From the NCBI GenBank assembly GCA_002309915.1, contig DBYT01000046.1, positions 1,517 to 9,178 on the forward strand: a stretch of DNA of 7,662 nt. Direction: 5' to 3'. Below, piece after piece: positions 1 through 6,538 of the stretch. The notes under the pieces are model-generated. The model saw nothing but the letters and a program-made list of their open reading frames with translations. It had not been told where the DNA came from and made no database searches. Within the stretch, counting starts at the first letter, position 1. Each line of letters starts with the position of its first letter. This stretch comes from Bacteroidales bacterium UBA1179 (lineage in GTDB: Bacteria; Bacteroidota; Bacteroidia; Bacteroidales; Bacteroidaceae). The position numbers were made by a program, and so were the translations under genes.

Positions 1-760
1 GGAACTGGTAGGTCTGTATGTGACCATCAACGGTGAACATGCGCCCAAATACATGCAGGACGGCAAGGGCCGATTGGAAGAGGCCTCCAGGATAGCGGCA
101 TCGGCCGATGTGCCATTCATTGCGCACAACCGTCTGGGCAACAACATCATTGACAGCATACTTCATGCATCCAATGAGTTCAGTACAGACCGCATGCTTA
201 TGGGACTGCCGCTTCGTCACAGCATCAACCTGCCCTATTTGGACAACATCATCAGCCCGCTTAATGACGGTTTCCACGGTCAGATAGTTCTGCAGCGTTT
301 TGTTACGCCCATGAACACCATAAGACGTATCGTGGTGCTGGTTCCCGGCCCCGTAATCCAGGATGAAGCCTTTGAAAAATGCATGGAGAGCATCTACCGC
401 ATCACCATGGCCATCGGCTGTGCCACCGAATTCTACGGCAAGGATCAGCCCATATCGGCCGTACGCGGTACAGGACTAAATTTCTCAAGCGGACGTGTAT
501 CGTACAACGAAGTCAGTGAGACGGCCGATATGCACTGGGTTATCAGCGGCCTCAAGACCGATCACCTGCTTATGATTGTAGGTCCGCGTGAGAGCGAGAG
601 CCACGCCGGACGTTCATTCCGTCACCTTTACGAGCGTATTCACATGCCGGAGACCGATTTCTCTACCATGCTGCTCTTCCCCGAGACACAGACGGTCAAG
701 GGAAAAGAAGAAGCCACGCTCAGAACAGAACGTGACTTCTTAAAGATGCTCAGGATGTGA
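1..760 (+). CDS. Probable Kef-type (CPA2) cation:proton antiporter, C-terminal part; 5' end outside the window
   Basis: The reading frame is open from base 2 (Glu-Leu-Val-Gly-Leu-Tyr-Val...) to a TGA at 758-760, so about 252 C-terminal residues are visible and the start is upstream. The GTG at base 20 is an internal Val codon, not a start. No membrane segment is visible. The region resembles the cytosolic tail of Bacteroidetes cation:proton antiporters of roughly 700 residues, which carry two universal-stress-protein-like modules after the transport domain. Visible parts are a helix rich in Glu and Ala (RLEEASRIAASADVPF), a USP-like stretch (ILHASNEFSTDRMLMGLPLR), the linker QRFVTPMNTIRRIVVLVPG that starts the second module, and a degenerate end with DHLLMIVGPRES. 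Family knowledge: such proteins exchange K+ or Na+ for H+ across the inner membrane, and the tail is thought to sense or regulate. It is convergent with the acyltransferase and probably unrelated to the polysaccharide genes. The transport domain is unseen, so the call rests on the tail alone. Confidence 0.7.
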   Translation, partial: ELVGLYVTINGEHAPKYMQDGKGRLEEASRIAASADVPFIAHNRLGNNIIDSILHASNEFSTDRMLMGLPLRHSINLPYLDNIISPLNDGFHGQIVLQRFVTPMNTIRRIVVLVPGPVIQDEAFEKCMESIYRITMAIGCATEFYGKDQPISAVRGTGLNFSSGRVSYNEVSETADMHWVISGLKTDHLLMIVGPRESESHAGRSFRHLYERIHMPETDFSTMLLFPETQTVKGKEEATLRTERDFLKMLRM

Positions 761-785
761 CACAAAAGGGACGGATACTTCCGTG

Positions 786-1772
786 TCATTTATTTCCGAT
801 CAGAAATTTTGCCTTTTTATTAATCAGCCAAACAGAGAATATCAATACCGGGATCAACAGCAAGGATACAACTATCCACATCTGTGCAGGTGTAAACGGA
901 TGTATTCTGAAAAGGATTCCTGTAAAGAGTTTGATCACCGGATAGTGGACGCACAGAACTGTTATTGAGTTGCGTCCGATACCGGACAGAACCGGAATAT
1001 CCCTATCAAATACACATTTAAACAGATTATTGAAGACCACTATTCCTGAAACCGAATACGCCAGAACCAGGAAATAATTATCGCTCTCGTCAACCGTGTT
1101 GAATCTGAAATCAAAATAGTTCGTTATAAACGGAACAACTATCGAAACCACATAAACGGCAATGGCTGGAATTAGCGCCCATGCTCTGAATTGAGCGTTC
1201 TTCATAAGATAACCAAACGAGTAAAAGAAGAGTCCCAGCATTATGTTGCCCAAATAAAACGGATAATTGAAATCCGTAAAATGCATTACAGAGGCCAGAA
1301 CCAATGCTGTTACCATCAGTAAAGCAACATTTACCCTCTTATACAGGACACAGGCAAGCCATTTGACTGCAAACAGGCTTGGAAGGAACCACAACGCGCC
1401 GTTCCATACGGTTGCTTCATTAAAAACAATCTCCCTTAAAGGCTGTAACAACAGATAGTCCGGAGAGCTTTTACCAGACATCAGGGAAGAAAAGATAAAG
1501 ATTATCCAACCGAACAGGGTAAAATAGAAATATGGAACCAGAAGTGATCTGAAATCCTTCCTGATACGTTGTTTCCAGTCTTCATCACGATAGAACATGC
1601 CCGATTTGTAAAAGAACCAGGGCATAAAAAAACATAACAGTCTATTGATGAATGGTATTATGCCGGACGTTACATCTGCGTTCATTCTAATATGGACAAA
1701 AAACACCATATCAATAATCAACAGTCCACAAATATTATCCAGATATAATACCCTGCTCTTATCCTTTTCCAT
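786..1772 (-). CDS. Acyltransferase family 3 (AT3, OafA/NodX-like) integral membrane protein
   Basis: This is a 328-residue hydrophobic protein with about ten predicted membrane segments (roughly 14-28, 39-56, 77-97, 124-144, 148-163, 171-189, 197-216, 233-249, 265-286 and 298-317). Landmarks of the AT3 family are present: the N-terminal YLDNICGLLIIDMVFFVH, with Asp12 and the His27 expected at the active site; FFMPWFFYKSGMFYR at 48-62; LWFLPSLF at 127-134; and GRNSITVLCVHYP near 266-278. The length suits a stand-alone AT3 domain. Family knowledge: AT3 proteins move acetyl or other acyl groups from a cytosolic donor to sugars of O-antigen, capsule or exopolysaccharide. The ATG at 1770-1772 sits directly after the terminator T-tract of the upstream esterase and has no Shine-Dalgarno sequence. 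A later start is possible, but this one preserves the conserved N-terminus. The gene is richer in A+T than its neighbours, which suggests separate acquisition. The substrate is unknown. Confidence 0.85.
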   Translation of the reverse strand: MEKDKSRVLYLDNICGLLIIDMVFFVHIRMNADVTSGIIPFINRLLCFFMPWFFYKSGMFYRDEDWKQRIRKDFRSLLVPYFYFTLFGWIIFIFSSLMSGKSSPDYLLLQPLREIVFNEATVWNGALWFLPSLFAVKWLACVLYKRVNVALLMVTALVLASVMHFTDFNYPFYLGNIMLGLFFYSFGYLMKNAQFRAWALIPAIAVYVVSIVVPFITNYFDFRFNTVDESDNYFLVLAYSVSGIVVFNNLFKCVFDRDIPVLSGIGRNSITVLCVHYPVIKLFTGILFRIHPFTPAQMWIVVSLLLIPVLIFSVWLINKKAKFLIGNK

Positions 1773-1807
1773 AAAAAAACACCGGCAACCTTTTTGGTTA
1801 CCGGTGT
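1773..1807 (-). terminator. Strong intrinsic terminator of the esterase gene
   Basis: Read on the minus strand, the left arm ACACCGGTAACC (1807-1796), loop AAAAA and right arm GGTTGCCGGTGT (1790-1779) form a 12-bp stem with one G-U wobble. The right arm is followed by six more T residues (1778-1773). The hairpin lies about 20 bases after the esterase stop codon. The T-tract ends exactly at the ATG of the acyltransferase. On the plus strand the same hairpin is not followed by a T run, so it should work in one direction only. Confidence 0.88.
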
Positions 1808-1815
1808 CAAATATA
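1808..1815 (-). promoter_or_regulatory. Candidate Bacteroidetes -7 box for the acyltransferase gene
   Basis: The minus strand reads TATATTTG, a full match to TAnnTTTG, between the esterase stop codon and the terminator hairpin. The region upstream is very A+T rich, but no clear -33 TTTG lies at the usual 19-21 base spacing. If active, transcription would begin a few bases into the left arm of the hairpin. That would give a leader of about 30 bases that can form only a shortened stem. The match is short and the area A+T rich, so chance is a real alternative. Confidence 0.4.
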
Positions 1816-1826
1816 CTAAAAACGAT

Positions 1827-2747
1827 TTATTTAAAAATCAGCTGTGCGAAGTTGTAAAGACCATACTTCCAAACTGTGAAGTTGTGACCCTCGTCAGGAT
1901 ATTTGATAAGGGTGCAGGGAATTCCGTTCTCGTCGCAGAAAGCCTTGAGCTGTGTGCTGTTGCCAATCAGACCGTCGGCACCGCCGCAAACCATCCAGAG
2001 CAGTTTGTTCTCCTGCTTTACCTTCTCAACATCAGGAATGAGCTGAGCGGCACGCTGGGTGTTGGGAGCTGATGAGAAACCGCCTACATAAGCGAACTTG
2101 TCCATGTTGGCAAGACCGAAGTTCAGAGACTGGCCGCCACCCATTGACAGACCTGCAATGGCAGTGTGCATCTTGTCAGTGTATGTGCTGAAGTGGCTGT
2201 TGATATAAGGCATAAGGCTACCGATAAGGTCCTTGTCAAATACACCGAAAGCAGCTGATGAAGCCATACCGCCGGCGCGTGAGTCATTCTCAGCAGCACG
2301 ACCGTTAGGCATAACAACGATCATGTCGGCTACCTTGCCGTCAGCATAGAGGTTATCCATGATGATGTTGGGTACACCACCGTCATTCATCCATTCCCAC
2401 TCGTCACCGCCGATACCGTGAAGCAGGTAGAGAACGCTGTACTTCTTGTTGGGATCATACTTGGGAGGAAGATATACGTTAGCCTTACGTACAGTACCTA
2501 CTGACTCAGACTTGTATTCAATCAACTGAACTGTTCCGTGATCAATACCCTCACGCTCCTTATCATAACCTTCGGGAGCAGCTACATACTCGTCAAATTT
2601 CACGTCAACCTGCTGGCCCCCGCCGAAACCACCGAAACCACCAAAACCGCCGAAACCGCCGCCCATAGGCATACGGAATTCAGGCTCCTGTGCGCTGGCA
2701 CCTACTGCTACGAGGGCCAGAGCTGCTGTAAACAAAATCTTTCTCAT
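1827..2747 (-). CDS. Secreted CE1-type carbohydrate esterase (feruloyl/acetyl-xylan esterase-like alpha/beta hydrolase)
   Basis: This 306-residue protein starts with a clear signal peptide (MRKILFTAALALVAVGASA) and an Ala-Ser-Ala cleavage site before Gln20. A Gly/Phe linker of GGF repeats follows (about 28-44), then an alpha/beta hydrolase domain. Family landmarks are NVYLPPKYD at 90-98, YLLHGIGGDEWEW at 107-119 (oxyanion region), VVMPNGRA at 144-151 and GLSMGGGQS with nucleophile Ser201. Asp258 in CGGADG and His288 in DEGHNF complete the triad. CE1 enzymes remove acetyl or feruloyl groups from polysaccharides such as xylan outside the cytoplasm; the natural substrate cannot be read from the sequence. 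There is no lipobox, so a periplasmic or exported soluble protein is expected. The gene has its own promoter box and a strong terminator, so it is probably transcribed separately from the wec operon upstream. It could act on dietary glycans or on the cell's own polymer. Confidence 0.9.
   Translation of the reverse strand: MRKILFTAALALVAVGASAQEPEFRMPMGGGFGGFGGFGGFGGGQQVDVKFDEYVAAPEGYDKEREGIDHGTVQLIEYKSESVGTVRKANVYLPPKYDPNKKYSVLYLLHGIGGDEWEWMNDGGVPNIIMDNLYADGKVADMIVVMPNGRAAENDSRAGGMASSAAFGVFDKDLIGSLMPYINSHFSTYTDKMHTAIAGLSMGGGQSLNFGLANMDKFAYVGGFSSAPNTQRAAQLIPDVEKVKQENKLLWMVCGGADGLIGNSTQLKAFCDENGIPCTLIKYPDEGHNFTVWKYGLYNFAQLIFK
2620..2664. repeat. Short tandem 9-bp repeat coding for the GGF linker
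   Basis: About five 9-base units lie in frame on the plus strand: ccgccgaaa, ccaccgaaa, ccaccaaaa, ccgccgaaa and a diverged ccgccgccc. On the coding (minus) strand they give the Gly-Gly-Phe repeats just after the esterase signal peptide. Because the unit is a multiple of three, gain or loss of copies would change linker length without a frameshift. Confidence 0.85.
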
Positions 2748-2801
2748 GTAGTTATTTTAAAAAGTTGAAATTATCTAGTTATATATAGTCGGAAAAAGCC
2801 C

Positions 2802-2809
2802 CAAAGATA
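2802..2809 (-). promoter_or_regulatory. Candidate Bacteroidetes -7 box for the esterase gene
   Basis: The minus strand reads TATCTTTG, a full match to TAnnTTTG, in the 85-base gap between the glycosyltransferase stop and the esterase ATG. The expected start of transcription is near base 2796, giving an A+T-rich leader of about 48 bases without a Shine-Dalgarno sequence, as is usual in this phylum. The -33 element is weak: a TTTA is present, but 24 bases upstream rather than 19-21. No convincing terminator for the upstream operon is seen in the gap, so readthrough into the esterase remains possible. Confidence 0.55.
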
Positions 2810-2832
2810 AATCTTGAGATGACTTTATTATA

Positions 2833-4032
2833 TTAAACCTGATTAAGGAATTCCATAAACGAGTCAAACTGAGAGTCAAAGTTGAAACTGCCTGTCGAGG
2901 CATCCTTACATCTGTCGGAGTAACCATGAAACTCATCGGCTCCCATATTGGCAAACTCCCGGATCTTATTCTCAATCATCCTGTAGTCCGATGGCTCCGA
3001 CACCAGTCCGAATCCGTTTTCCCGGACAATGTCAGCGCCCTCGCCCGTACCACAGAACAGGAGCGGTATGCCTAACGGAAGAGTATCGAATATCTTGGAC
3101 GGAACAGCTCCTGTGATAGATTTGACCAACGCTATGAGAGACACGTCATACTCACTCATCACCTTGTTCATCTGCTCCTTGGGCAGAACACCGTGGTAGA
3201 ACACGTTCTTCTTACCGGCAGCAATCTCGTTCTTTATACTGTCAGCCTGGTTACCGCCTCCATAGATATGGAATTGGGCACCCACGGACTCAAAATCCAC
3301 ATTACGTACAATGGAGAGCACATCCTGAGGTACACCCAGCAGACCTGCATAGACAATCTTGAGATGTCTGGGCGATGCGGTCCTCTCTTTCCGGGACTGC
3401 AACTCCGCAGTCATCCTGGACAGGTTCCTGTACAGGAACAGACGTTTCTGCGGCTCCAGCGAACGAACCCTCTCCAGTATCTCGTTCGACTGACCCATCA
3501 CCGCGTCGGCACGCTTGTAAATCTTGCGTTCCTGGCGTGAGGTATACCTGAACGGCAGGCTGTTCTCCTTCATGAAACCAAGCTCCACGGCCGATCCGGG
3601 CCACAGGTCCGAAACGTTCAGTACCACCTTCATACCGAAACAGCACTTGAAAAGGGTCATGGCCGATGCAGACACCATAATGGGCGGAGACTGTATAATC
3701 ACCTTGTCATAGCTGCGTATAAGCTTGCGCTTAAGGCCGAAAGCCCACATGGTCACGGCAAACGACGTCATGGCCAGGGCACGTCTCACAACGCCCTTGG
3801 AAACGGTGGCATATGTCCAGTAACGGTATACGTTGACACCGTCCAGATTCTCTTTCATTGAAAAACGGCCGCGATATCCGTCAAATATCCTGCCTTTGGG
3901 ATAATTGGGAAGGCACGTCAGCACATCCACCTGCGCACCTCTCTCCTTGAGGCCACGGACCAGATTGGTAATGCGGCTGGGTGCAGCACCAATCTCAGGT
4001 TCATAGTAGAATGAAACTACAAGTATTTTCAT
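2833..4032 (-). CDS. WbuB-like family 4 glycosyltransferase (GT-B fold)
   Basis: This 399-residue protein has two Rossmann halves, about 1-200 (acceptor side) and 224-380 (donor side). N-terminal landmarks typical of WbuB-like GT4 enzymes are VSFYYEPEIGAAPSRI at 6-21, LPNYPKGRI at 41-49, QSPPI at 114-118 and SDLWPGSAVELG at 141-152. In the C-terminal half are KIVYAGLLGVPQ at 225-236, the nucleotide-sugar loop HIYGGG at 255-260, and AVPSKIFDTLPLGIPLLF at 309-326. Asp316 stands where many GT4 enzymes have the second Glu of the EX7E motif, and the first Glu position (308) is Gly. It should work at the cytosolic face of the inner membrane, adding a sugar to a lipid-linked glycan. Donor and acceptor are not determinable. 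Its ATG overlaps the wecB stop codon (ATGA), which suggests translational coupling. Being next to wecB and wecC makes a HexNAc or HexNAcA donor plausible, but this is inference. Confidence 0.88.
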   Translation of the reverse strand: MKILVVSFYYEPEIGAAPSRITNLVRGLKERGAQVDVLTCLPNYPKGRIFDGYRGRFSMKENLDGVNVYRYWTYATVSKGVVRRALAMTSFAVTMWAFGLKRKLIRSYDKVIIQSPPIMVSASAMTLFKCCFGMKVVLNVSDLWPGSAVELGFMKENSLPFRYTSRQERKIYKRADAVMGQSNEILERVRSLEPQKRLFLYRNLSRMTAELQSRKERTASPRHLKIVYAGLLGVPQDVLSIVRNVDFESVGAQFHIYGGGNQADSIKNEIAAGKKNVFYHGVLPKEQMNKVMSEYDVSLIALVKSITGAVPSKIFDTLPLGIPLLFCGTGEGADIVRENGFGLVSEPSDYRMIENKIREFANMGADEFHGYSDRCKDASTGSFNFDSQFDSFMEFLNQV

Positions 4033-5210
4033 CGCGGAGGCCTCTTTTCAATAATAACTGAAGAACGGATAAAATCAACTATCCTGGGGCAAGCCTTTCC
4101 GTCACCGTAAGGATTGACTGCCTGACTCATGGCATTGTAATATCCGGCATCATCCAAAAGCCTGCTTATCTGGTTTGTAATCTTATCGTAATCAGTGCCC
4201 ACCAGCTTGACCGTACCGGCCTCGACCGCCTCGGGACGCTCGGTCGTGTCGCGCATCACCACAACCGGCTTACCCAGACCCGGAGCCTCCTCCTGAATAC
4301 CTCCGCTGTCAGTAAGCACAATATGGCTGCACTCCATCAGACGTACGAAATCAAAGTAATCCAGAGGTTCGATAAAGAACATATTATCGGGCATCCTGCC
4401 GTCAAACATATCATGTATGGGCTTGCGCACATTGGGATTCAGGTGCATGGGATATACAAAATCCACATCGGTGTATCTGTGTGACAGCATATCAAGAGCC
4501 TTGCAGATGTTCCTGAAACCTTCGCCGAAGTTCTCACGCCTGTGCCCGGTAATCAGCACCAGACGCCTGCCGTTTTCCTTCAGGCGGCTCACATCATATC
4601 CCTGAGCGCATATATTCTTTTCGAGTGACTCCCTAAGAGCCTCATCGCTGTTTATCTTGTCTACAACGTAATAGAGAGCGTCTATCACAGTGTTGCCTGT
4701 AACGGTTATCCTCTCCTCCGGCACATTTTCCTTTATCAGGTTGTTACAGCCGAACTGGGTGGGTGCAAAATCAAGCACCGCAATACGTCCCGTTATCTGA
4801 CGGTTCATCTCCTCGGGCCACGGGCTGTAGATATTGCCGGTACGCAGACCTGCCTCCACATGTCCCACCGGAATCTGCTCATAGAAAGCAGCCAGGGCCG
4901 ATGCCATCGACGTTGTGGTATCGCCATGTACCAGAACCAGATCAGGATGTTCTTTCTGAAGAACCTTTCCGAACTCACACAAGACACGTGACGTGACATC
5001 ATACAGTGTCTGACCCGCCTTCATGATGTTCAGGTCATAATCCGGCCTGATATCAAACAGGCGGAGTACCTGGTCCAGCATCTCCCTGTGTTGTCCTGTG
5101 ACGCACACAAGAGTACGGAACTCATCGGGATACTTCTCAAGTTCCTTGACAAGAGGCGCCATCTTGATGGCCTCCGGTCGGGTTCCGAACACAAGGATTA
5201 TCTTTTTCAT
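4029..5210 (-). CDS. wecB: UDP-N-acetylglucosamine 2-epimerase (non-hydrolysing)
   Basis: This 393-residue cytosolic enzyme interconverts UDP-GlcNAc and UDP-ManNAc. Family motifs appear in order: FGTRPEAIKMAPL at 8-20, VTGQHREML at 37-45, HGDTTTSMAS with Asp97, GHVEAGLRTG with Glu119, PEEMNRQ with Glu133/Glu134, VTGNTVIDA at 170-178, TGHRRENFG with His223, and DSGGIQEEAPGLGKP at 301-315. These include the acid/base residues known from E. coli WecB (Asp95, Glu117, Glu131, His213 there). The length is normal and the ATG leads straight into the first beta strand. It lies 6 bases after the wecC stop and overlaps the glycosyltransferase start by 4 bases, so it is the middle gene of the operon. Together with WecC it supplies UDP-ManNAcA. 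An mnaA-type role supplying ManNAc alone is possible in other settings, but the adjacent dehydrogenase argues for ManNAcA. Confidence 0.96.
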   Translation of the reverse strand: MKKIILVFGTRPEAIKMAPLVKELEKYPDEFRTLVCVTGQHREMLDQVLRLFDIRPDYDLNIMKAGQTLYDVTSRVLCEFGKVLQKEHPDLVLVHGDTTTSMASALAAFYEQIPVGHVEAGLRTGNIYSPWPEEMNRQITGRIAVLDFAPTQFGCNNLIKENVPEERITVTGNTVIDALYYVVDKINSDEALRESLEKNICAQGYDVSRLKENGRRLVLITGHRRENFGEGFRNICKALDMLSHRYTDVDFVYPMHLNPNVRKPIHDMFDGRMPDNMFFIEPLDYFDFVRLMECSHIVLTDSGGIQEEAPGLGKPVVVMRDTTERPEAVEAGTVKLVGTDYDKITNQISRLLDDAGYYNAMSQAVNPYGDGKACPRIVDFIRSSVIIEKRPPR

Positions 5211-5216
5211 CTAAGC

Positions 5217-6434
5217 TCAGATAATGTACGGTAGTTTGAAAACGCCGCAGAAATCCAGCACTTTGACATCTGTGCGGTAATTGAGAGCCGCAAACTCCCT
5301 GTGGTTGACCAGGAAGACTACTATATCGGCCTTGTCATATGCCTCCTTGAAGCCTGTAAGGGCAAAGCGCGGATGTGACTTGATATTAGGTTCCACCACC
5401 ATAAGATACTGTGATGCCACAGCGTCTGTCACGCCCTGGGCTATCTCCATGGCCGGACTCTCACGCAGATCGTCGATATTGGGTTTGAATGCCAGACCCA
5501 TAAGCGCCACCCGGGGCTTACGGCCGTTCTCCTTCTCAAACTTGAGAATCTGAGCCAGGATCTGACCTGTACACCACTCTGCCTTTCCGTTGTTGGTCTC
5601 ACGTGCCTGGGCAATCAGTTTGGACTCTTCGGGGAAATCGGCCGTGATAAAGTAAGGATCAACGGCAATGCAGTGTCCTCCCACTCCGCATCCGGGCTGC
5701 AGTATATTCACACGCGGATGCTTGTTGGCAAGTTCAATCAGTTTCCACACATTGATTCCAGCCTTGGCGCAAACCAGTGACAGTTCATTGGCAAACGCTA
5801 TCTGCACATCACGGGAGGCGTTCTCTGTGAGTTTGCACATCTCGGCCGTACGGCTGTCAGTGGAATGAAGCATTCCTTTCACGAACTGTGAGTAGAACTC
5901 CTTTGCCTTCTCGGTCGATTCGGGATTGATACCGCCAATTACACGGTCGTTGTTTATCAATTCATATGCGACATTACCGGGAAGCACACGCTCCGGGCAA
6001 TAGGCCATATAAATCTTACCTTTAAGCTCGGGACGCATTGAATAGATGACATCACGCATCTTCTCGGTGGTTCCTACAGGTGATGTCGACTCGATTACAA
6101 AGAGGTCACCCTCCTTAAGGATGGGCACTACGCTTCTGGTAGCGGCCTCTACGTATGTGATGTCAGGTTCGTGATTGCCTTTGAAAGGTGTCGGGACTAC
6201 GATGAAATAGGCATCGGACAACTGGGGCTCGGTATATGCCTTGAGGCGGCCGTTGGCCACTACCTCCTTGAGCATATCCTCCATGCCGGGTTCTACGATA
6301 TGAAGACGCCCCTCATTGGTGGCTTTTACGATATCCGGATTGATATCGGTTCCGGCAATTTCAACACCGTGCCGGGCGGCTATTATAGCTGTGGGAAGGC
6401 CTATGTAACCCAACCCTATAAAGTTAACTTTCAT
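5217..6434 (-). CDS. wecC: UDP-N-acetyl-D-mannosamine dehydrogenase (UDP-ManNAcA synthesis)
   Basis: This 405-residue member of the UDP-glucose/GDP-mannose dehydrogenase family oxidises UDP-ManNAc to UDP-ManNAcA with two NAD+ per turnover, in the cytosol. The NAD-binding domain opens with FIGLGYIGLP at 5-14 and Asp30 ends the second strand, which fits NAD rather than NADP. Then come VPTPF at 80-84, ESTSPVGTT at 115-123, YCPERVLPG at 145-153, the central CKLTENASRDVQIAFANEL with Lys201 and Asn205, and the catalytic loop GCGVGGHCIAVDPYF with Cys255 and Asp259. The UDP-binding domain holds GLAFKPNIDDLRESPA at 313-328. The YCPERVLPG form and the wecB neighbour favour the WecC subgroup over UDP-glucose dehydrogenase; oxidation of UDP-GlcNAc or UDP-GalNAc instead is a lesser possibility. 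It is the first gene of the minus-strand operon, preceded by a good promoter box in the divergent gap. Confidence 0.94.
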   Translation of the reverse strand: MKVNFIGLGYIGLPTAIIAARHGVEIAGTDINPDIVKATNEGRLHIVEPGMEDMLKEVVANGRLKAYTEPQLSDAYFIVVPTPFKGNHEPDITYVEAATRSVVPILKEGDLFVIESTSPVGTTEKMRDVIYSMRPELKGKIYMAYCPERVLPGNVAYELINNDRVIGGINPESTEKAKEFYSQFVKGMLHSTDSRTAEMCKLTENASRDVQIAFANELSLVCAKAGINVWKLIELANKHPRVNILQPGCGVGGHCIAVDPYFITADFPEESKLIAQARETNNGKAEWCTGQILAQILKFEKENGRKPRVALMGLAFKPNIDDLRESPAMEIAQGVTDAVASQYLMVVEPNIKSHPRFALTGFKEAYDKADIVVFLVNHREFAALNYRTDVKVLDFCGVFKLPYII

Positions 6435-6472
6435 ACAAAGGATGATATGGCAAACGCCTCACAAGTGGTTGA

Positions 6473-6480
6473 CAAAGATA
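6473..6480 (-). promoter_or_regulatory. Candidate Bacteroidetes -7 box for the wecC-wecB-glycosyltransferase operon
   Basis: The minus strand reads TATCTTTG, identical to the box before the esterase and a full match to TAnnTTTG. It lies 38 bases upstream of the wecC ATG and would give a leader of about 33 bases. No clear -33 TTTG is seen at standard spacing. This gap of 104 bases must hold the operon promoter, because the neighbouring gene is divergent, so context supports the call. Confidence 0.6.
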
Positions 6481-6513
6481 CAATAAATACGTCACATTTC
6501 TGCTTTAAATTAC

Positions 6514-6521
6514 TACTTTTG
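6514..6521 (+). promoter_or_regulatory. Candidate Bacteroidetes -7 box for the heparinase II/III-family gene
   Basis: The plus strand reads TACTTTTG, a full match to TAnnTTTG, 17 bases before the ATG at 6539. The leader would be only about 12 bases, which is short. No standard -33 TTTG is seen. The box lies 33 bases from the opposing wecC box, so the two polymerase footprints would overlap. Confidence 0.45.
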
Positions 6522-6538
6522 TGGAAAGTGAATATCCG

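Noticed and set aside
757..790. Possible bidirectional terminator between the antiporter and the acyltransferase
   Set aside because: ACGGA/TCCGT (771-784) and TGACAC/GTGTCA (758-788) can pair, but they compete for the same bases. The stems are short and no proper T-tract follows on either strand.
757..968. Two small plus-strand open frames after the antiporter
   Set aside because: Both overlap the conserved C-terminal end of the acyltransferase on the opposite strand and lack any protein-like features.
2538..2768. 76-codon plus-strand frame opposite the esterase N-terminus
   Set aside because: Its Thr/Glu-rich part is simply the reverse reading of the GGF repeat, so it is an artefact of the tandem repeat.
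2804..2815. Palindrome AAGAT-AA-ATCTT downstream of the glycosyltransferase as a terminator
   Set aside because: The stem is only 5 A+T-rich pairs with a two-base loop, and it overlaps the esterase promoter box. It is too weak to be an intrinsic terminator.
3193..3646. Open frames of about 115 codons on both strands inside the glycosyltransferase
   Set aside because: They lie within a well-conserved GT4 gene in other frames. Their translations look like out-of-frame coding sequence, with no start context or domain.
6469..6474. TTGACA hexamer resembling a sigma-70 -35 element
   Set aside because: No TATAAT-like hexamer lies 16-18 bases downstream, and the phylum uses a different promoter consensus.
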